Positions 45,155-53,442 of a stretch of DNA of 64,000 bases are shown one piece after another (the stretch's first letter is position 1; the number at the start of each line of letters is the position of its first letter). The stretch spans positions 1 through 64,000 of the forward strand of contig NZ_BBIU01000028.1 of NCBI RefSeq assembly GCF_000730645.1, written 5' to 3'. A program made the translations under genes and the position numbers. The notes below the pieces were generated by a model. The model did not search any database and was not told where the DNA came from. It worked only from the letters and a program-made list of their open reading frames with translations. The DNA comes from Pseudomonas parafulva NBRC 16636 = DSM 17004. Its GTDB lineage: Bacteria; Pseudomonadota; Gammaproteobacteria; Pseudomonadales; Pseudomonadaceae.

Positions 45155-46246
45155 GTGGCGCTCAACAGCATCGAAGAACTGGTCGAAGACATCCGCCAGG
45201 GCAAAATGGTCATCCTCATGGACGACGAAGACCGCGAGAACGAAGGCGACATCATCATGGCAGCCGAATGCTGCCTGCCCGAGCACATCAACTTCATGGC
45301 CAAGCACGCCCGCGGCCTGATCTGCATGCCGATGACCCGCGAGCGCTGCGAAACCCTGAAGCTGCCCCTGATGGCCCCGCGCAACGGCTCGGGCTTCGGC
45401 ACCAAGTTCACGGTGTCCATCGAAGCGGCCGAGGGTGTTACCACCGGTATCTCCGCGGCCGACCGTGCACGTACCGTGCAAGCGGCAGCTGCCAAGGACG
45501 CCAAGGCCGAAGACATCGTCAGCCCCGGGCACATCTTCCCGCTGATGGCCCAGCCGGGCGGCACCCTGGCCCGCGCCGGCCACACCGAAGCGGCTTGCGA
45601 CCTGGCGCGCATGGCCGGTTTCGAGCCCAGCGGCGTGATCTGCGAAGTGATGAACGACGACGGCACCATGTCGCGTCGCGCCGAACTGGAAGTGTTCGCT
45701 GCCGAGCACGGCCTGAAAATCGGTACCATCGCCGACCTGATCCACTACCGCATGATCCACGAGCGCACCGTGCAGCGGGTGTCCGAACAGCCCGTGGAAA
45801 GCGAGCTGGGTGAATTCAACCTGGTCACCTACCGCGACGCGGTGGAAGGCGACGTGCACATGGCCCTGACCCTGGGCAGTATCTGCGCCGAAGAGCCGAC
45901 CCTGGTGCGCGTGCACAACATGGACCCGTTGCGCGACCTGCTGCTGGTTAAGCAACCGGGCCGCTGGAGCCTGCGCGCTGCCATGGCCGCCGTGGCCGAG
46001 GCCGGCAGCGGCGTGGTGTTGCTGCTGGGCCACCCGCTGGACGGCGATGTGCTGCTGGCGCATATCCGCGAAAGCGCGGGCGATGCCCCGGTCAAGGCGC
46101 CCACCACCTACAGCACCGTCGGCGCCGGCTCGCAGATCCTGCGGGACCTGGGCGTGCGCAAGATGCGCCTGATGAGTTCGCCGATGAAGTTCAACGCGAT
46201 ATCCGGATTCGACCTGGAAGTTGTAGAATACGTGCCCTCCGAGTGA
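45155..46246 (+). CDS. ribBA: DHBP synthase fused to a degenerate GTP cyclohydrolase II domain (RibBX-type)
   Basis: The N-terminal half is 3,4-dihydroxy-2-butanone-4-phosphate synthase, with the acid loop DDEDRENEGDIIMAAE near residue 25 and HIFPLMAQPGG. The C-terminal half has a GTP cyclohydrolase II fold but reads RVHNMDPLRDLLLV where active enzymes carry the zinc ligands C-x10-C-x-C, so that half is probably inactive. This explains the separate intact ribA at 49685. I prefer the GTG at 45155, spaced from AGAAGGGGG, over the GTG at 45149, which gives 363 aa. Confidence 0.93.
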   Translation: MALNSIEELVEDIRQGKMVILMDDEDRENEGDIIMAAECCLPEHINFMAKHARGLICMPMTRERCETLKLPLMAPRNGSGFGTKFTVSIEAAEGVTTGISAADRARTVQAAAAKDAKAEDIVSPGHIFPLMAQPGGTLARAGHTEAACDLARMAGFEPSGVICEVMNDDGTMSRRAELEVFAAEHGLKIGTIADLIHYRMIHERTVQRVSEQPVESELGEFNLVTYRDAVEGDVHMALTLGSICAEEPTLVRVHNMDPLRDLLLVKQPGRWSLRAAMAAVAEAGSGVVLLLGHPLDGDVLLAHIRESAGDAPVKAPTTYSTVGAGSQILRDLGVRKMRLMSSPMKFNAISGFDLEVVEYVPSE

Positions 46247-46291
46247 CTTGAGGCGGCATTGATGCCCTGCAGCTCGAGTCCATACCCCTGT

Positions 46292-46315
46292 CGAGGCCGC
46301 CAGCAAGCGGCCTCG
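46292..46315 (+). other. Intra-operon hairpin between ribBA and ribH
   Basis: A perfect 9-bp stem CGAGGCCGC / GCGGCCTCG with a CAGCAA loop is followed only by TTTG. It may protect mRNA ends or partly terminate transcription, and so tune ribH level. Confidence 0.5.
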
Positions 46316-46338
46316 CGTTTGAAGATGAGAATATCGGA

Positions 46339-46815
46339 ATGAACCTGAAGACCATCGAAGGTACCTTCATCGCCCCCAAAGGTCGCTATGCTTTGGTGGT
46401 TGGCCGCTTCAACAGCTTCGTCGTCGAAAGCCTGGTGAGCGGTGCCGTTGACGCCCTGGTACGCCACGGTGTCAGCGAAAGCGACATCACCATCATCCGT
46501 GCTCCGGGTGCTTTCGAGATCCCGCTGGTGGCACAGAAGGTCGCCCAGCAAGGTGCCTATGACGCGATCATCGCCCTGGGTGCAGTGATCCGTGGTGGTA
46601 CCCCGCACTTTGAATATGTAGCGGGCGAATGCACCAAGGGCCTGGCCCAGGTGTCCATGGAGTTCGGCGTACCGGTGGCATTCGGCGTACTGACCGTCGA
46701 TTCCATCGAGCAGGCCATCGAGCGCTCCGGCACCAAGGCCGGCAACAAAGGTGCCGAAGCCGCCCTGTCCGCTCTGGAAATGGTCAGCCTGCTGGCGCAG
46801 TTGGAGGCCAAGTGA
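46339..46815 (+). CDS. ribH: 6,7-dimethyl-8-ribityllumazine synthase
   Basis: RibH joins the RibB and RibD products to form lumazine and usually assembles into 60-mer shells. The 158-aa product contains the family motifs VGRFNSFVVESLVSGAVDAL near residue 17, GAVIRGGTPHFEYV near residue 80 and GTKAGNKGAEAA near residue 135. The stop overlaps the nusB start (GTGA). Confidence 0.96.
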   Translation: MNLKTIEGTFIAPKGRYALVVGRFNSFVVESLVSGAVDALVRHGVSESDITIIRAPGAFEIPLVAQKVAQQGAYDAIIALGAVIRGGTPHFEYVAGECTKGLAQVSMEFGVPVAFGVLTVDSIEQAIERSGTKAGNKGAEAALSALEMVSLLAQLEAK

Positions 46816-47312
46816 TTAGCGACGAAAGCGATCGTTTCAACCCGCGCGATCCAAAACCTGCGGATGCCGGCAAGCCGTCGAAGAGCGCCAAGCGTCGTGA
46901 AGCGCGCAAGCTTGCGACCCAGGCGCTGTACCAGTGGCACATGGCAAAGCATTCGCTGAACGAGATCGAGGCGCAGTTCCGGGTCGATAACGATTTCACC
47001 GATGTCGACGGCGCCTATTTCCGCGAGATCCTGCATGGGGTCCCGGCAAGCAAGGACGAGATCGACAACGCGCTGGTGCCGTGCATGGCCATTGCACTGG
47101 ATGAACTGGACCCGGTTGAGCTGGCCGTGTTGCGCCTGTCCACCTGGGAGCTGATCAAGCGCGTCGACGTACCGTACCGCGTGGTGATCAACGAAGGTGT
47201 GGAACTGGCGAAAGTGTTCGGGGCCACCGACGGCCACAAGTTCGTCAACGGCGTGCTGGACAAGCTGGCACCTGTGCTGCGTGAAGTTGAAGTCAAGGCT
47301 AACAAGCGCTGA
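46812..47312 (+). CDS. nusB: Transcription antitermination factor NusB
   Basis: NusB binds boxA RNA together with S10 (rpsJ, at 445) in rRNA antitermination. It starts with GTG at 46812, overlapping the ribH stop, and gives 166 aa. The helical fold shows KRREARKLATQALYQWHM near residue 27 and a C-terminal DKLAPVLREVE. The ribH-nusB-thiL order is widespread in proteobacteria. Confidence 0.95.
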   Translation: MISDESDRFNPRDPKPADAGKPSKSAKRREARKLATQALYQWHMAKHSLNEIEAQFRVDNDFTDVDGAYFREILHGVPASKDEIDNALVPCMAIALDELDPVELAVLRLSTWELIKRVDVPYRVVINEGVELAKVFGATDGHKFVNGVLDKLAPVLREVEVKANKR

Positions 47313-47329
47313 CCCCGGCGCTGGCTGCC

Positions 47330-48298
47330 ATGGGTGAGTTCGAGCTGATCAACCACTACTTTGCCTCTGCGGCTTGCGCGCAAGGGGGTGAGGGCGTGGT
47401 GCTGGGGATCGGCGACGACTGCGCCCTGCTCAGCCTGCCACCCGGCGAGCAACTGGCCGTGTCCACCGACACGCTGGTGGCCGGGGTGCATTTTCCCGAC
47501 GCCTGCGACCCTGGCCTGCTTGGCCAGCGCTCGCTGGCCGTGGCAGCCAGTGACCTGGCCGCCATGGGCGCCACCGCCATCGGCTTCACCCTGGCGCTGA
47601 CACTGCCCGAGGTCGGCCCGGCCTGGCTGGCGGCTTACGCCAATGGCCTCAGCCGTATGGCCCACCGCTGCCGCATGAGCCTGGTGGGCGGCGACACCAC
47701 CCGTGGCCCGTTGAGCATCACTATCACCGTTTTTGGCCGTGTGCCCGCCGGGCAAGCACTGCGCCGCAGTGGTGCGCGCCCTGGGGATGTGCTGTGTGTC
47801 GGCGGCCCGCTGGGCAACGCGGCTGGCGCACTGCCGCTGGTACTGGGCCAGCGCCAGGCGCCTGCCGAGCAGGCCGAGCCGCTGCTCAATCACTACTGGG
47901 CCCCCATGCCACAGCTCACCCTGGGGCAATGGCTGCGTGGCTCTGCCACGGCGGCGCTGGACATCTCCGACGGGCTGCTCGCCGATTGTGGGCACATCGC
48001 CAAGGCCTCGGGCGTGGCGCTGCAGGTGAACCTGGCCCAGGTGCCAGTGTCTCCTGCTTTGCAGGCATTTCTCGGGCATGACGCTGCGTTGCAGGCGGCG
48101 CTCACCGGGGGTGACGACTACGTGCTGGCCTTCACACTGCCGCCCGAGGCCCTGGCGCCGCTGGCCAGCCTGGGCTTTATCGAAGTGCATGTGATTGGCC
48201 GCGTACTGGAAGGGCAGGGCGTTACCTTGCTCGACCGCGACGGCCAGGACATCACCCCCGTGCAGCGGGGCTACCAACATTTTAGGGAGACACCGTGA
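47330..48298 (+). CDS. thiL: Thiamine-monophosphate kinase
   Basis: ThiL makes thiamine diphosphate from the monophosphate. The 322-aa product starts MGEFELINHYFASA and carries GIGDDCALL near residue 27, the Mg-ATP aspartates, and LVGGDTTRGPLSI near residue 121. The overall fold is of the PurM type. It overlaps pgpA by 4 bases (GTGA). Confidence 0.94.
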   Translation: MGEFELINHYFASAACAQGGEGVVLGIGDDCALLSLPPGEQLAVSTDTLVAGVHFPDACDPGLLGQRSLAVAASDLAAMGATAIGFTLALTLPEVGPAWLAAYANGLSRMAHRCRMSLVGGDTTRGPLSITITVFGRVPAGQALRRSGARPGDVLCVGGPLGNAAGALPLVLGQRQAPAEQAEPLLNHYWAPMPQLTLGQWLRGSATAALDISDGLLADCGHIAKASGVALQVNLAQVPVSPALQAFLGHDAALQAALTGGDDYVLAFTLPPEALAPLASLGFIEVHVIGRVLEGQGVTLLDRDGQDITPVQRGYQHFRETP

Positions 48299-48798
48299 CC
48301 GACCACCCCAATCAGGTGCCTGCGGAGTTCGTTCCGCCTTCGGTCTGGCGCAACCCGTGGCACTTCATCGCCTTTGGTTTTGGTTCGGGCACTTTGCCCA
48401 AGGCCCCGGGTACCTGGGGCTCGCTGGTAGCAATACCGTTCATCCCGCTGTGGCAGATGCTGCCAGACTGGGGTTACTGGTTGCTGCTGGGTGTGAGCAT
48501 GCTGTTCGGCATCTGGCTGTGCGGCAAAGTGGCCACCGACTTGCGTGTGCACGATCACGAAGGCATCGTCTGGGACGAGATCGTCGGCATGTGGATCACC
48601 CTCTGGCTGGTGCCGGACGGGTGGCAATGGTTGCTGGCGGGCTTCCTGATGTTCCGTTTCTTCGACATCCTCAAGCCCTGGCCCATTCGCTGGATCGATC
48701 GCCACGTACACGGCGGTGTGGGCATCATGCTGGACGATATCCTGGCAGGCGTGTTCGCCTGGCTGGGCATGCAGGTGCTGGTTTGGGCGGTTGCCTGA
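48295..48798 (+). CDS. pgpA: Phosphatidylglycerophosphatase A
   Basis: PgpA removes the phosphate from phosphatidylglycerophosphate in the inner membrane. The 167-aa product, starting at GTG 48295, has the hallmark GFGSGTLPKAPGTWGSL near residue 28 and DEIVGMWITL near residue 93. Several membrane segments are visible. It ends the nusB-thiL-pgpA run. Confidence 0.94.
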   Translation: MTDHPNQVPAEFVPPSVWRNPWHFIAFGFGSGTLPKAPGTWGSLVAIPFIPLWQMLPDWGYWLLLGVSMLFGIWLCGKVATDLRVHDHEGIVWDEIVGMWITLWLVPDGWQWLLAGFLMFRFFDILKPWPIRWIDRHVHGGVGIMLDDILAGVFAWLGMQVLVWAVA

Positions 48799-48814
48799 CA
48801 CAGGGAGCGTAGGG

Positions 48815-49558
48815 ATGGCCGTGAGGGCTGTATTGCTGGCAATGCTGCTGAGTATTTGCCCTTGGGTGGCAGCAGGTGAACGCCTGCCCCAGCAAGTGCG
48901 CCTGGCCAGCGAAGAATGGCTGGACTATACGAATGCTGATGGCAGCGGGCTCGCCTGGGACCTGATGCGCAAGGTATTCGAGCCGGCCGGCGTCAAGGTG
49001 GTGGTGCAGAGCGCCCCCTATAGCCGGGCCATCGGCCTGGTCAAACGCGGCGAGGCCGATGCCTGGGTGGGTTCGTACAAGGAAGAGGACGAAGACAACC
49101 TCTACCCGCGCTGGCACTACGACATGGACCATATCTACGCCTTGGGGCTGGCCAGCAAGCCAGCCCCCACCTTGGCGAACATCGGTGACTTTCGCCTGGC
49201 ATGGGTGCGCGGCTACGACTTTGGCAAATACCTGCCGCGGGTTCGTGATTTTCGTGAAATCCAGCGCCGTGAAGGCATCTTGCCGATGCTTGAGCACGAC
49301 CGGGTGGACTTCTACATAGACGCGCTTACCGAAGTCGACTATGTGTTGGGGCAAAGTTCGCGGCCCGAGCATTTTCGCCGTACCCACGTGGCCGAACTAC
49401 CGCTGTACCTGGCCTTTGCCCGTCACGACCAGGGCAGGGCTTTGCGCGACCTGTTCGACAAGCGCATGGGCGAACTGGTACGCAGCGGTGAGCTGAAGGC
49501 CATTTTCGAGCACTGGAAGCAGCCGTACCCGTTCGGGGCAGGCAGCGCCCCTCAGTGA
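48815..49558 (+). CDS. Periplasmic solute-binding protein (SBP_bac_3-like)
   Basis: This 247-aa secreted protein starts at 48815 (MAVRAVLLAMLLSICPWVAA) with a cleavable signal peptide. It resembles amino-acid-type binding proteins of family 3 (EEWLDYTNADGSGLAWDLMRKVFEPAGV, then RGEADAWVGSYKEED). No ABC permease or ATPase is nearby, so it may be an orphan binding protein or act as a sensor. The ligand is unknown. Confidence 0.82.
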   Translation: MAVRAVLLAMLLSICPWVAAGERLPQQVRLASEEWLDYTNADGSGLAWDLMRKVFEPAGVKVVVQSAPYSRAIGLVKRGEADAWVGSYKEEDEDNLYPRWHYDMDHIYALGLASKPAPTLANIGDFRLAWVRGYDFGKYLPRVRDFREIQRREGILPMLEHDRVDFYIDALTEVDYVLGQSSRPEHFRRTHVAELPLYLAFARHDQGRALRDLFDKRMGELVRSGELKAIFEHWKQPYPFGAGSAPQ

Positions 49559-49635
49559 TCGCCTGCAAGCAGCGGTGTATCGAATTTTTCGATATCAACC
49601 GCCCGTATTCAGCCAGCGCACAGTCGCCGACCTGC

Positions 49636-49644
49636 TGATACAAT
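49636..49644 (+). promoter_or_regulatory. Candidate extended -10 of ribA
   Basis: TGATACAAT combines TG with TACAAT (49639-49644), 40 bases before the ribA GTG. No good -35 is seen, as can occur with extended -10 promoters. Confidence 0.4.
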
Positions 49645-49684
49645 CGGCCCACGAGAAATCACCTACTTATGCCAGGAGCACAAC

Positions 49685-50302
49685 GTGCCCGTCGTCTTTG
49701 TTGCCGCCTCTAAACTCCCGACCCCCTTTGCGACCTTCACCATGCATGGCTTTCTCGATGAAGCCACGGGCCGTGAGCACGTGGTGCTCAGCCTGGGTGA
49801 CATCGCGGACGGGCAGCCGGTGTTGGGGCGTCTGCACTCCGAATGCCTGACCGGGGATGCCCTGTTCAGCCAGCGTTGTGACTGTGGGTCGCAGCTTGAA
49901 GCTGCCCTGCAGGCCATCGCCCGCGAGGGGCGCGGTGTGCTGCTGTACCTGCGTCAGGAAGGCCGTGGCATCGGCCTGCTGAACAAGATCCGCGCCTATG
50001 AACTGCAGGACGGCGGTGCCGATACCGTCGAAGCCAACGAGCGCCTGGGCTTTGCCGCCGACCAGCGCGATTACGGCATCTGCCTGCCGATGCTCGAGCA
50101 CCTCGGGGTGAAGTCGCTGCGCCTGATGACCAACAACCCGCGCAAGGTCAAAGCCCTCACCGACATGAACATCATGGTTGCAGAGCGCGTGCCGCTGCAC
50201 ACCGGCCACAACCCGCACAACCGCTACTACCTGGCGACCAAGGCCGGCAAGCTGGGCCATATGCTGGGCAATGAACACCAGGGCGAGGTGCCCCAGGCGT
50301 GA
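49685..50302 (+). CDS. ribA: GTP cyclohydrolase II
   Basis: RibA opens the riboflavin pathway from GTP. The GTG at 49685 after CCAGGAGCACAAC gives 205 aa, MPVVFVAASKLPTPFATF. The zinc ligands Cys54, Cys65 and Cys67 (SECLTGDALFSQRCDCG) are complete, unlike the C-terminal half of the ribBA gene at 45155. So this is the functional cyclohydrolase. Its stop overlaps the next GTG start. Confidence 0.96.
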   Translation: MPVVFVAASKLPTPFATFTMHGFLDEATGREHVVLSLGDIADGQPVLGRLHSECLTGDALFSQRCDCGSQLEAALQAIAREGRGVLLYLRQEGRGIGLLNKIRAYELQDGGADTVEANERLGFAADQRDYGICLPMLEHLGVKSLRLMTNNPRKVKALTDMNIMVAERVPLHTGHNPHNRYYLATKAGKLGHMLGNEHQGEVPQA

Positions 50303-50718
50303 CCCGCGCCCAGGTCAAACGGCGCCTGGCGCTGGCCTGGTGGCAATACCTGGCGGTCGGCCTGGTGCCGTTGCCTGTCATGGCCTGGGCCTTCGGCGGG
50401 GGCGATGCGCTGATTCCGGTGCTGGCCATGCCGCTGTTCATCGCTGGCGCGGCCACCATGTTCCTCAGCCTGCCGCGCTTCGGTGCTTACAAACTGGCCC
50501 TTATCGCCACTTCCAAGGCATTGGGCACCCGCGCAGAGCCTGCTGCCTGGATCGAGCTGGCACGGGCCCGGCGTATGGCCATGTTGTACGCGTGCTTCCC
50601 GGCCTGGGTCGGGGCGCTGTCGGTACTGGTAGGCCTTGAGACGGTACCGCGCCTGCTGCTGGCGTTGTCGACGCTGGTGCTGTTGTACCTCTATCGCATC
50701 CCACGCCAGCTCGGCTGA
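50299..50718 (+). CDS. Small inner-membrane protein of unknown function
   Basis: This 139-aa protein starts with GTG at 50299 inside the ribA stop (GTGA). Four hydrophobic segments are visible (near residues 17-32, 39-58, 93-111 and 118-134). A central cytoplasmic loop contains SKALGTRAEPAAWIELARARRMAM. I do not recognise the family. Tight coupling to ribA and btuF suggests co-expression but not a specific role. Confidence 0.7.
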   Translation: MTRAQVKRRLALAWWQYLAVGLVPLPVMAWAFGGGDALIPVLAMPLFIAGAATMFLSLPRFGAYKLALIATSKALGTRAEPAAWIELARARRMAMLYACFPAWVGALSVLVGLETVPRLLLALSTLVLLYLYRIPRQLG

Positions 50719-51530
50719 TGCGCCTGTTGCTCGGGTTGCTGGCGCTGCTGGCATCCACCGCCATGGCGGCGCCGCCGCTGCGGGTCGTCAGCCTGGCGCC
50801 CTCCATGACCGAAATCATGCTCGAACTGCACGCTGATGACTTGTTGGTAGGTGTGCTCGACGGTGGCGAGCGGCCTGGCGCGCTGGCGGCGCTGCCCTCG
50901 GTTGGGCGCCAGGGCCAGTTGAACATAGAGCGCCTGGTCGGCTTGCAGCCAGACTTGCTGCTGCTGTGGCCGGGCAGTATTGGCCCCGCCCAGCGCGATC
51001 AGCTAAAGCGCCTGGGCATTGAAACCTTCAGTGCCGAACCTCGCACTGTCGACCAACTGATCGGGCAGATCGAGGCCATTGGCCAACAGGTGGGGCGTGG
51101 CGAGGAGGGCCGCCGGTACGCACAGGCACTGCGTCAACGGCTGCAGCAACTGCGTCAGCAATACCAGCGGCGTGAGCCGTTGCAGGTGTTCTACCAGGTA
51201 TGGGACCGACCGTTGTATACCCTCGGTGGCCGCCAGGTGGTCAGCGACGCCCTGGCCGTGTGTGGGGCACGCAATGTGTTCGCCGACCTGAGCCTGCCGG
51301 CACCGCAGGTCAGCGTTGAGGCGGTGCTGGCGCGCAACCCCCAGGTGGTTGTGGCCGGAGACCAAGCCCAGTTGGCCGGCTGGAAGCGCTGGCCGCAGCT
51401 GCGTGCGGTAGCCGATCAGCGCCTGCTGGTCGTGCCCGACAAAGGGCTGGAGCGGCCCAGCGGGCAAATGATAGAGGCCACAGCCCGCCTGTGTGCACTG
51501 CTGGCGGCTAAAGCGCCGGCGTCCAGGTAA
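50718..51530 (+). CDS. btuF: Cobalamin-type ABC substrate-binding protein, BtuF-like
   Basis: This 270-aa periplasmic protein has the signal peptide MRLLLGLLALLASTAMA and the helical-backbone binding-protein fold (PPLRVVSLAPSMTEIMLEL, then GWKRWPQLRAVADQRLLVVPD). Such proteins bind vitamin B12 or ferric siderophores. The neighbouring BtuB-like receptor on the opposite strand favours B12. Its ATG overlaps the stop of the membrane gene. No btuC or btuD lies in the window. The two 3' ends overlap by 23 bases with the BtuB-like gene. Confidence 0.85.
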   Translation: MRLLLGLLALLASTAMAAPPLRVVSLAPSMTEIMLELHADDLLVGVLDGGERPGALAALPSVGRQGQLNIERLVGLQPDLLLLWPGSIGPAQRDQLKRLGIETFSAEPRTVDQLIGQIEAIGQQVGRGEEGRRYAQALRQRLQQLRQQYQRREPLQVFYQVWDRPLYTLGGRQVVSDALAVCGARNVFADLSLPAPQVSVEAVLARNPQVVVAGDQAQLAGWKRWPQLRAVADQRLLVVPDKGLERPSGQMIEATARLCALLAAKAPASR

Positions 51531-53382
51531 CGCTGAACAGCAGGGTGCGGCCTTCCTCGCGGTAAGTCGGGTTGGTCCCTTCATAACTGTAGCGTGCCCG
51601 GCCGTACGAGCGGCCCAGCAGGTTGTCCACCTTGGCCTCCAGCTTCAGCGCATCCGTGGCCGCCCAGCTGCCGCGTAACCCCAGCAGCCCATAACCGCCG
51701 ATGCGGTTACGGTTGCCCTCGTCGTCATAACTGCTGCTCACGGCCTGCCAGCTCGCCCCGACGTTGAAACGCCCCAGTTCCCTGTCCACATCCAGGCTCA
51801 AGGTACGGCGAGCGCGGCGGGCGAGGGTGTGGCCACTGTCGCGGTCACGTGGGTCGATCAGCGCCAAACCCAGCTGGCTATGCCAGGCGCCCCACTGCTG
51901 GGCCAAGGCCATTTCCAGGCCATTGATGCGTGCCGAGGCGACGTTGCGCGGTATCGAGCCCTCACCGAACACGATCGCATCGCGCAGGTCGGTGCGGTAC
52001 AGCGAGGTTTCCAGCCGGCTGTCGGTCGTCAGCTGGCTGCGCCACTGCAGCTCGTAGCTGCGTGAGTGCTCAGGCTTGAGGCCAGGGTTGCTGTACTGCG
52101 GGTAGTACAGGTCGTTGAAGGTTGGGGCGCGGAAGCCCTCGCTGTACGACAGCAGCACATCGTTGCGCTCATCAAGCGGCAGGGTCAGGCTGCCGCTCCA
52201 GGTGGTCTGGCCGCCAAACTGCTGGTTGCGGTCGTGGCGGACGCCCAGTTCCGTGGCAAAACCTTCCCCCGTATACCTGTGCTGGATGAACACGGCGCGG
52301 TTCCAGCGGCTGTCCTGGGTGAAGTCGGTGCTGGCATGCACCCGGTCTTCGTACCAGTCTGCACCGGCCAGCAGGCTGTTGCGCTCGTCCAGCACCAGGT
52401 CATTCTGCCAGGTGACCTGGTCCCGGTAGGTATTGAAAACAGAGCGTTCGCTGCTGAGCTTGTCACGCTTGTCGTCGCGGTTTTCGCTGTGGGCCAGCTC
52501 CAGCCTGGAATGCCAGCCGTCGCTGAACTGGGCGTCCACATAGCTACCCAGGCTGCTCACGCTAAAGTCGGTGTAGGGTTGCTGGCCACTGACCTCGAAG
52601 GTGTCCATGTCGAAGCGGCCATAGGGGTTGTCGTATTCGCTGCGGCCCTGGCTGTTCAGCAGGTTCAAGCCGGCCTCGAAGCGTTCGCCAAAGGTGTGGC
52701 TCAGGCTGAGGTTGAGCGCTTTGTTGCGGTAGGCATCGTGGTCGCTGTCGCTGGCAAACGATGGGCCGGTCGCATCGATACCGGCGGTTTCATCCAGGCT
52801 GGCGCCAAGGTTGAAGCGTGTGGCTCCGTCGCCACCAGCCAGGCCAAGGCTGCGCTGGAACGTCTGGTGGCTGCCGGCTGCCACACGCAGGCGTGGCTGC
52901 AAACCGGCACCGTTGCTGCGCCGAGTGAAGATCTGGATAACCCCGCCAATGGCATCGCTGCCGTAAATCGCCGAACGAGAACCGCGCAGTACCTCGACCC
53001 GCTCGATCTGGTCCACATTCAGAAACTGCAGGCCGCTGTCACCGGAGGTAGCGTTGGCGATACGCACGCCATCGACCAGCACCAGGCTTTGTGCTGTCTT
53101 GGTGCCGCGGATAAAAATACCAGGCAGGCTGCCACGACCACCGGTGGGTGCCACTTGCACGCCAGGTACGCGGGTGAGCAGGTCGGTGACGCTGGTGGGT
53201 TGCAGGCGGTCGATATCGGTGCGGGTGAACACGGTATTGGCCGCGCTGGTGGCAGTGCGCGATTCCACCTGGCGGCTGGCGCTGATCAGCACATCGGGCA
53301 GCTTGAGGGGGGCATCACGCTCAGCCGCCAGTAGTGGCACCGGCAGGCACAGCAGGGTCGCGGTGAGGGTTGGGAGTTTCAT
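51508..53382 (-). CDS. btuB: TonB-dependent outer-membrane receptor, BtuB-like
   Basis: The 624-aa receptor has the signal peptide MKLPTLTATLLCLPVPLLA, a TonB-box candidate LPDVLISA near residue 29, a plug domain (RIANATSGDSGLQFLNVDQI, then EVLRGSRSAIYGSDAIGGVIQI), and a C-terminal beta-barrel that ends SVTWTPAL. Plug sequence and length suit BtuB, the B12 importer. The 60 bases between dxs and its start hold two palindromes but no cobalamin riboswitch, so the usual control appears to be missing. Confidence 0.87.
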   Translation of the reverse strand: MKLPTLTATLLCLPVPLLAAERDAPLKLPDVLISASRQVESRTATSAANTVFTRTDIDRLQPTSVTDLLTRVPGVQVAPTGGRGSLPGIFIRGTKTAQSLVLVDGVRIANATSGDSGLQFLNVDQIERVEVLRGSRSAIYGSDAIGGVIQIFTRRSNGAGLQPRLRVAAGSHQTFQRSLGLAGGDGATRFNLGASLDETAGIDATGPSFASDSDHDAYRNKALNLSLSHTFGERFEAGLNLLNSQGRSEYDNPYGRFDMDTFEVSGQQPYTDFSVSSLGSYVDAQFSDGWHSRLELAHSENRDDKRDKLSSERSVFNTYRDQVTWQNDLVLDERNSLLAGADWYEDRVHASTDFTQDSRWNRAVFIQHRYTGEGFATELGVRHDRNQQFGGQTTWSGSLTLPLDERNDVLLSYSEGFRAPTFNDLYYPQYSNPGLKPEHSRSYELQWRSQLTTDSRLETSLYRTDLRDAIVFGEGSIPRNVASARINGLEMALAQQWGAWHSQLGLALIDPRDRDSGHTLARRARRTLSLDVDRELGRFNVGASWQAVSSSYDDEGNRNRIGGYGLLGLRGSWAATDALKLEAKVDNLLGRSYGRARYSYEGTNPTYREEGRTLLFSVTWTPAL

Positions 53383-53400
53383 TGGCTTTACCCTGGCAAC

Positions 53401-53436
53401 CGCCGGCTTGCCGGCGATCGGGCCGCAAAGCGGCCC
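53401..53436. repeat. Two adjacent palindromes (REP-like) between dxs and btuB
   Basis: CGCCGGC-TT-GCCGGCG (53401-53416) and GGGCCGC-AAA-GCGGCCC (53420-53436) are perfect palindromes three bases apart. They resemble P. putida REP stems and may terminate dxs messages or shield their ends. Confidence 0.55.
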
Positions 53437-53442
53437 AGTAAA

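Noticed and set aside
53383..53442. Cobalamin riboswitch before btuB
   Set aside because: Only 60 bases are available and they are two palindromes; no B12-box sequence is visible.
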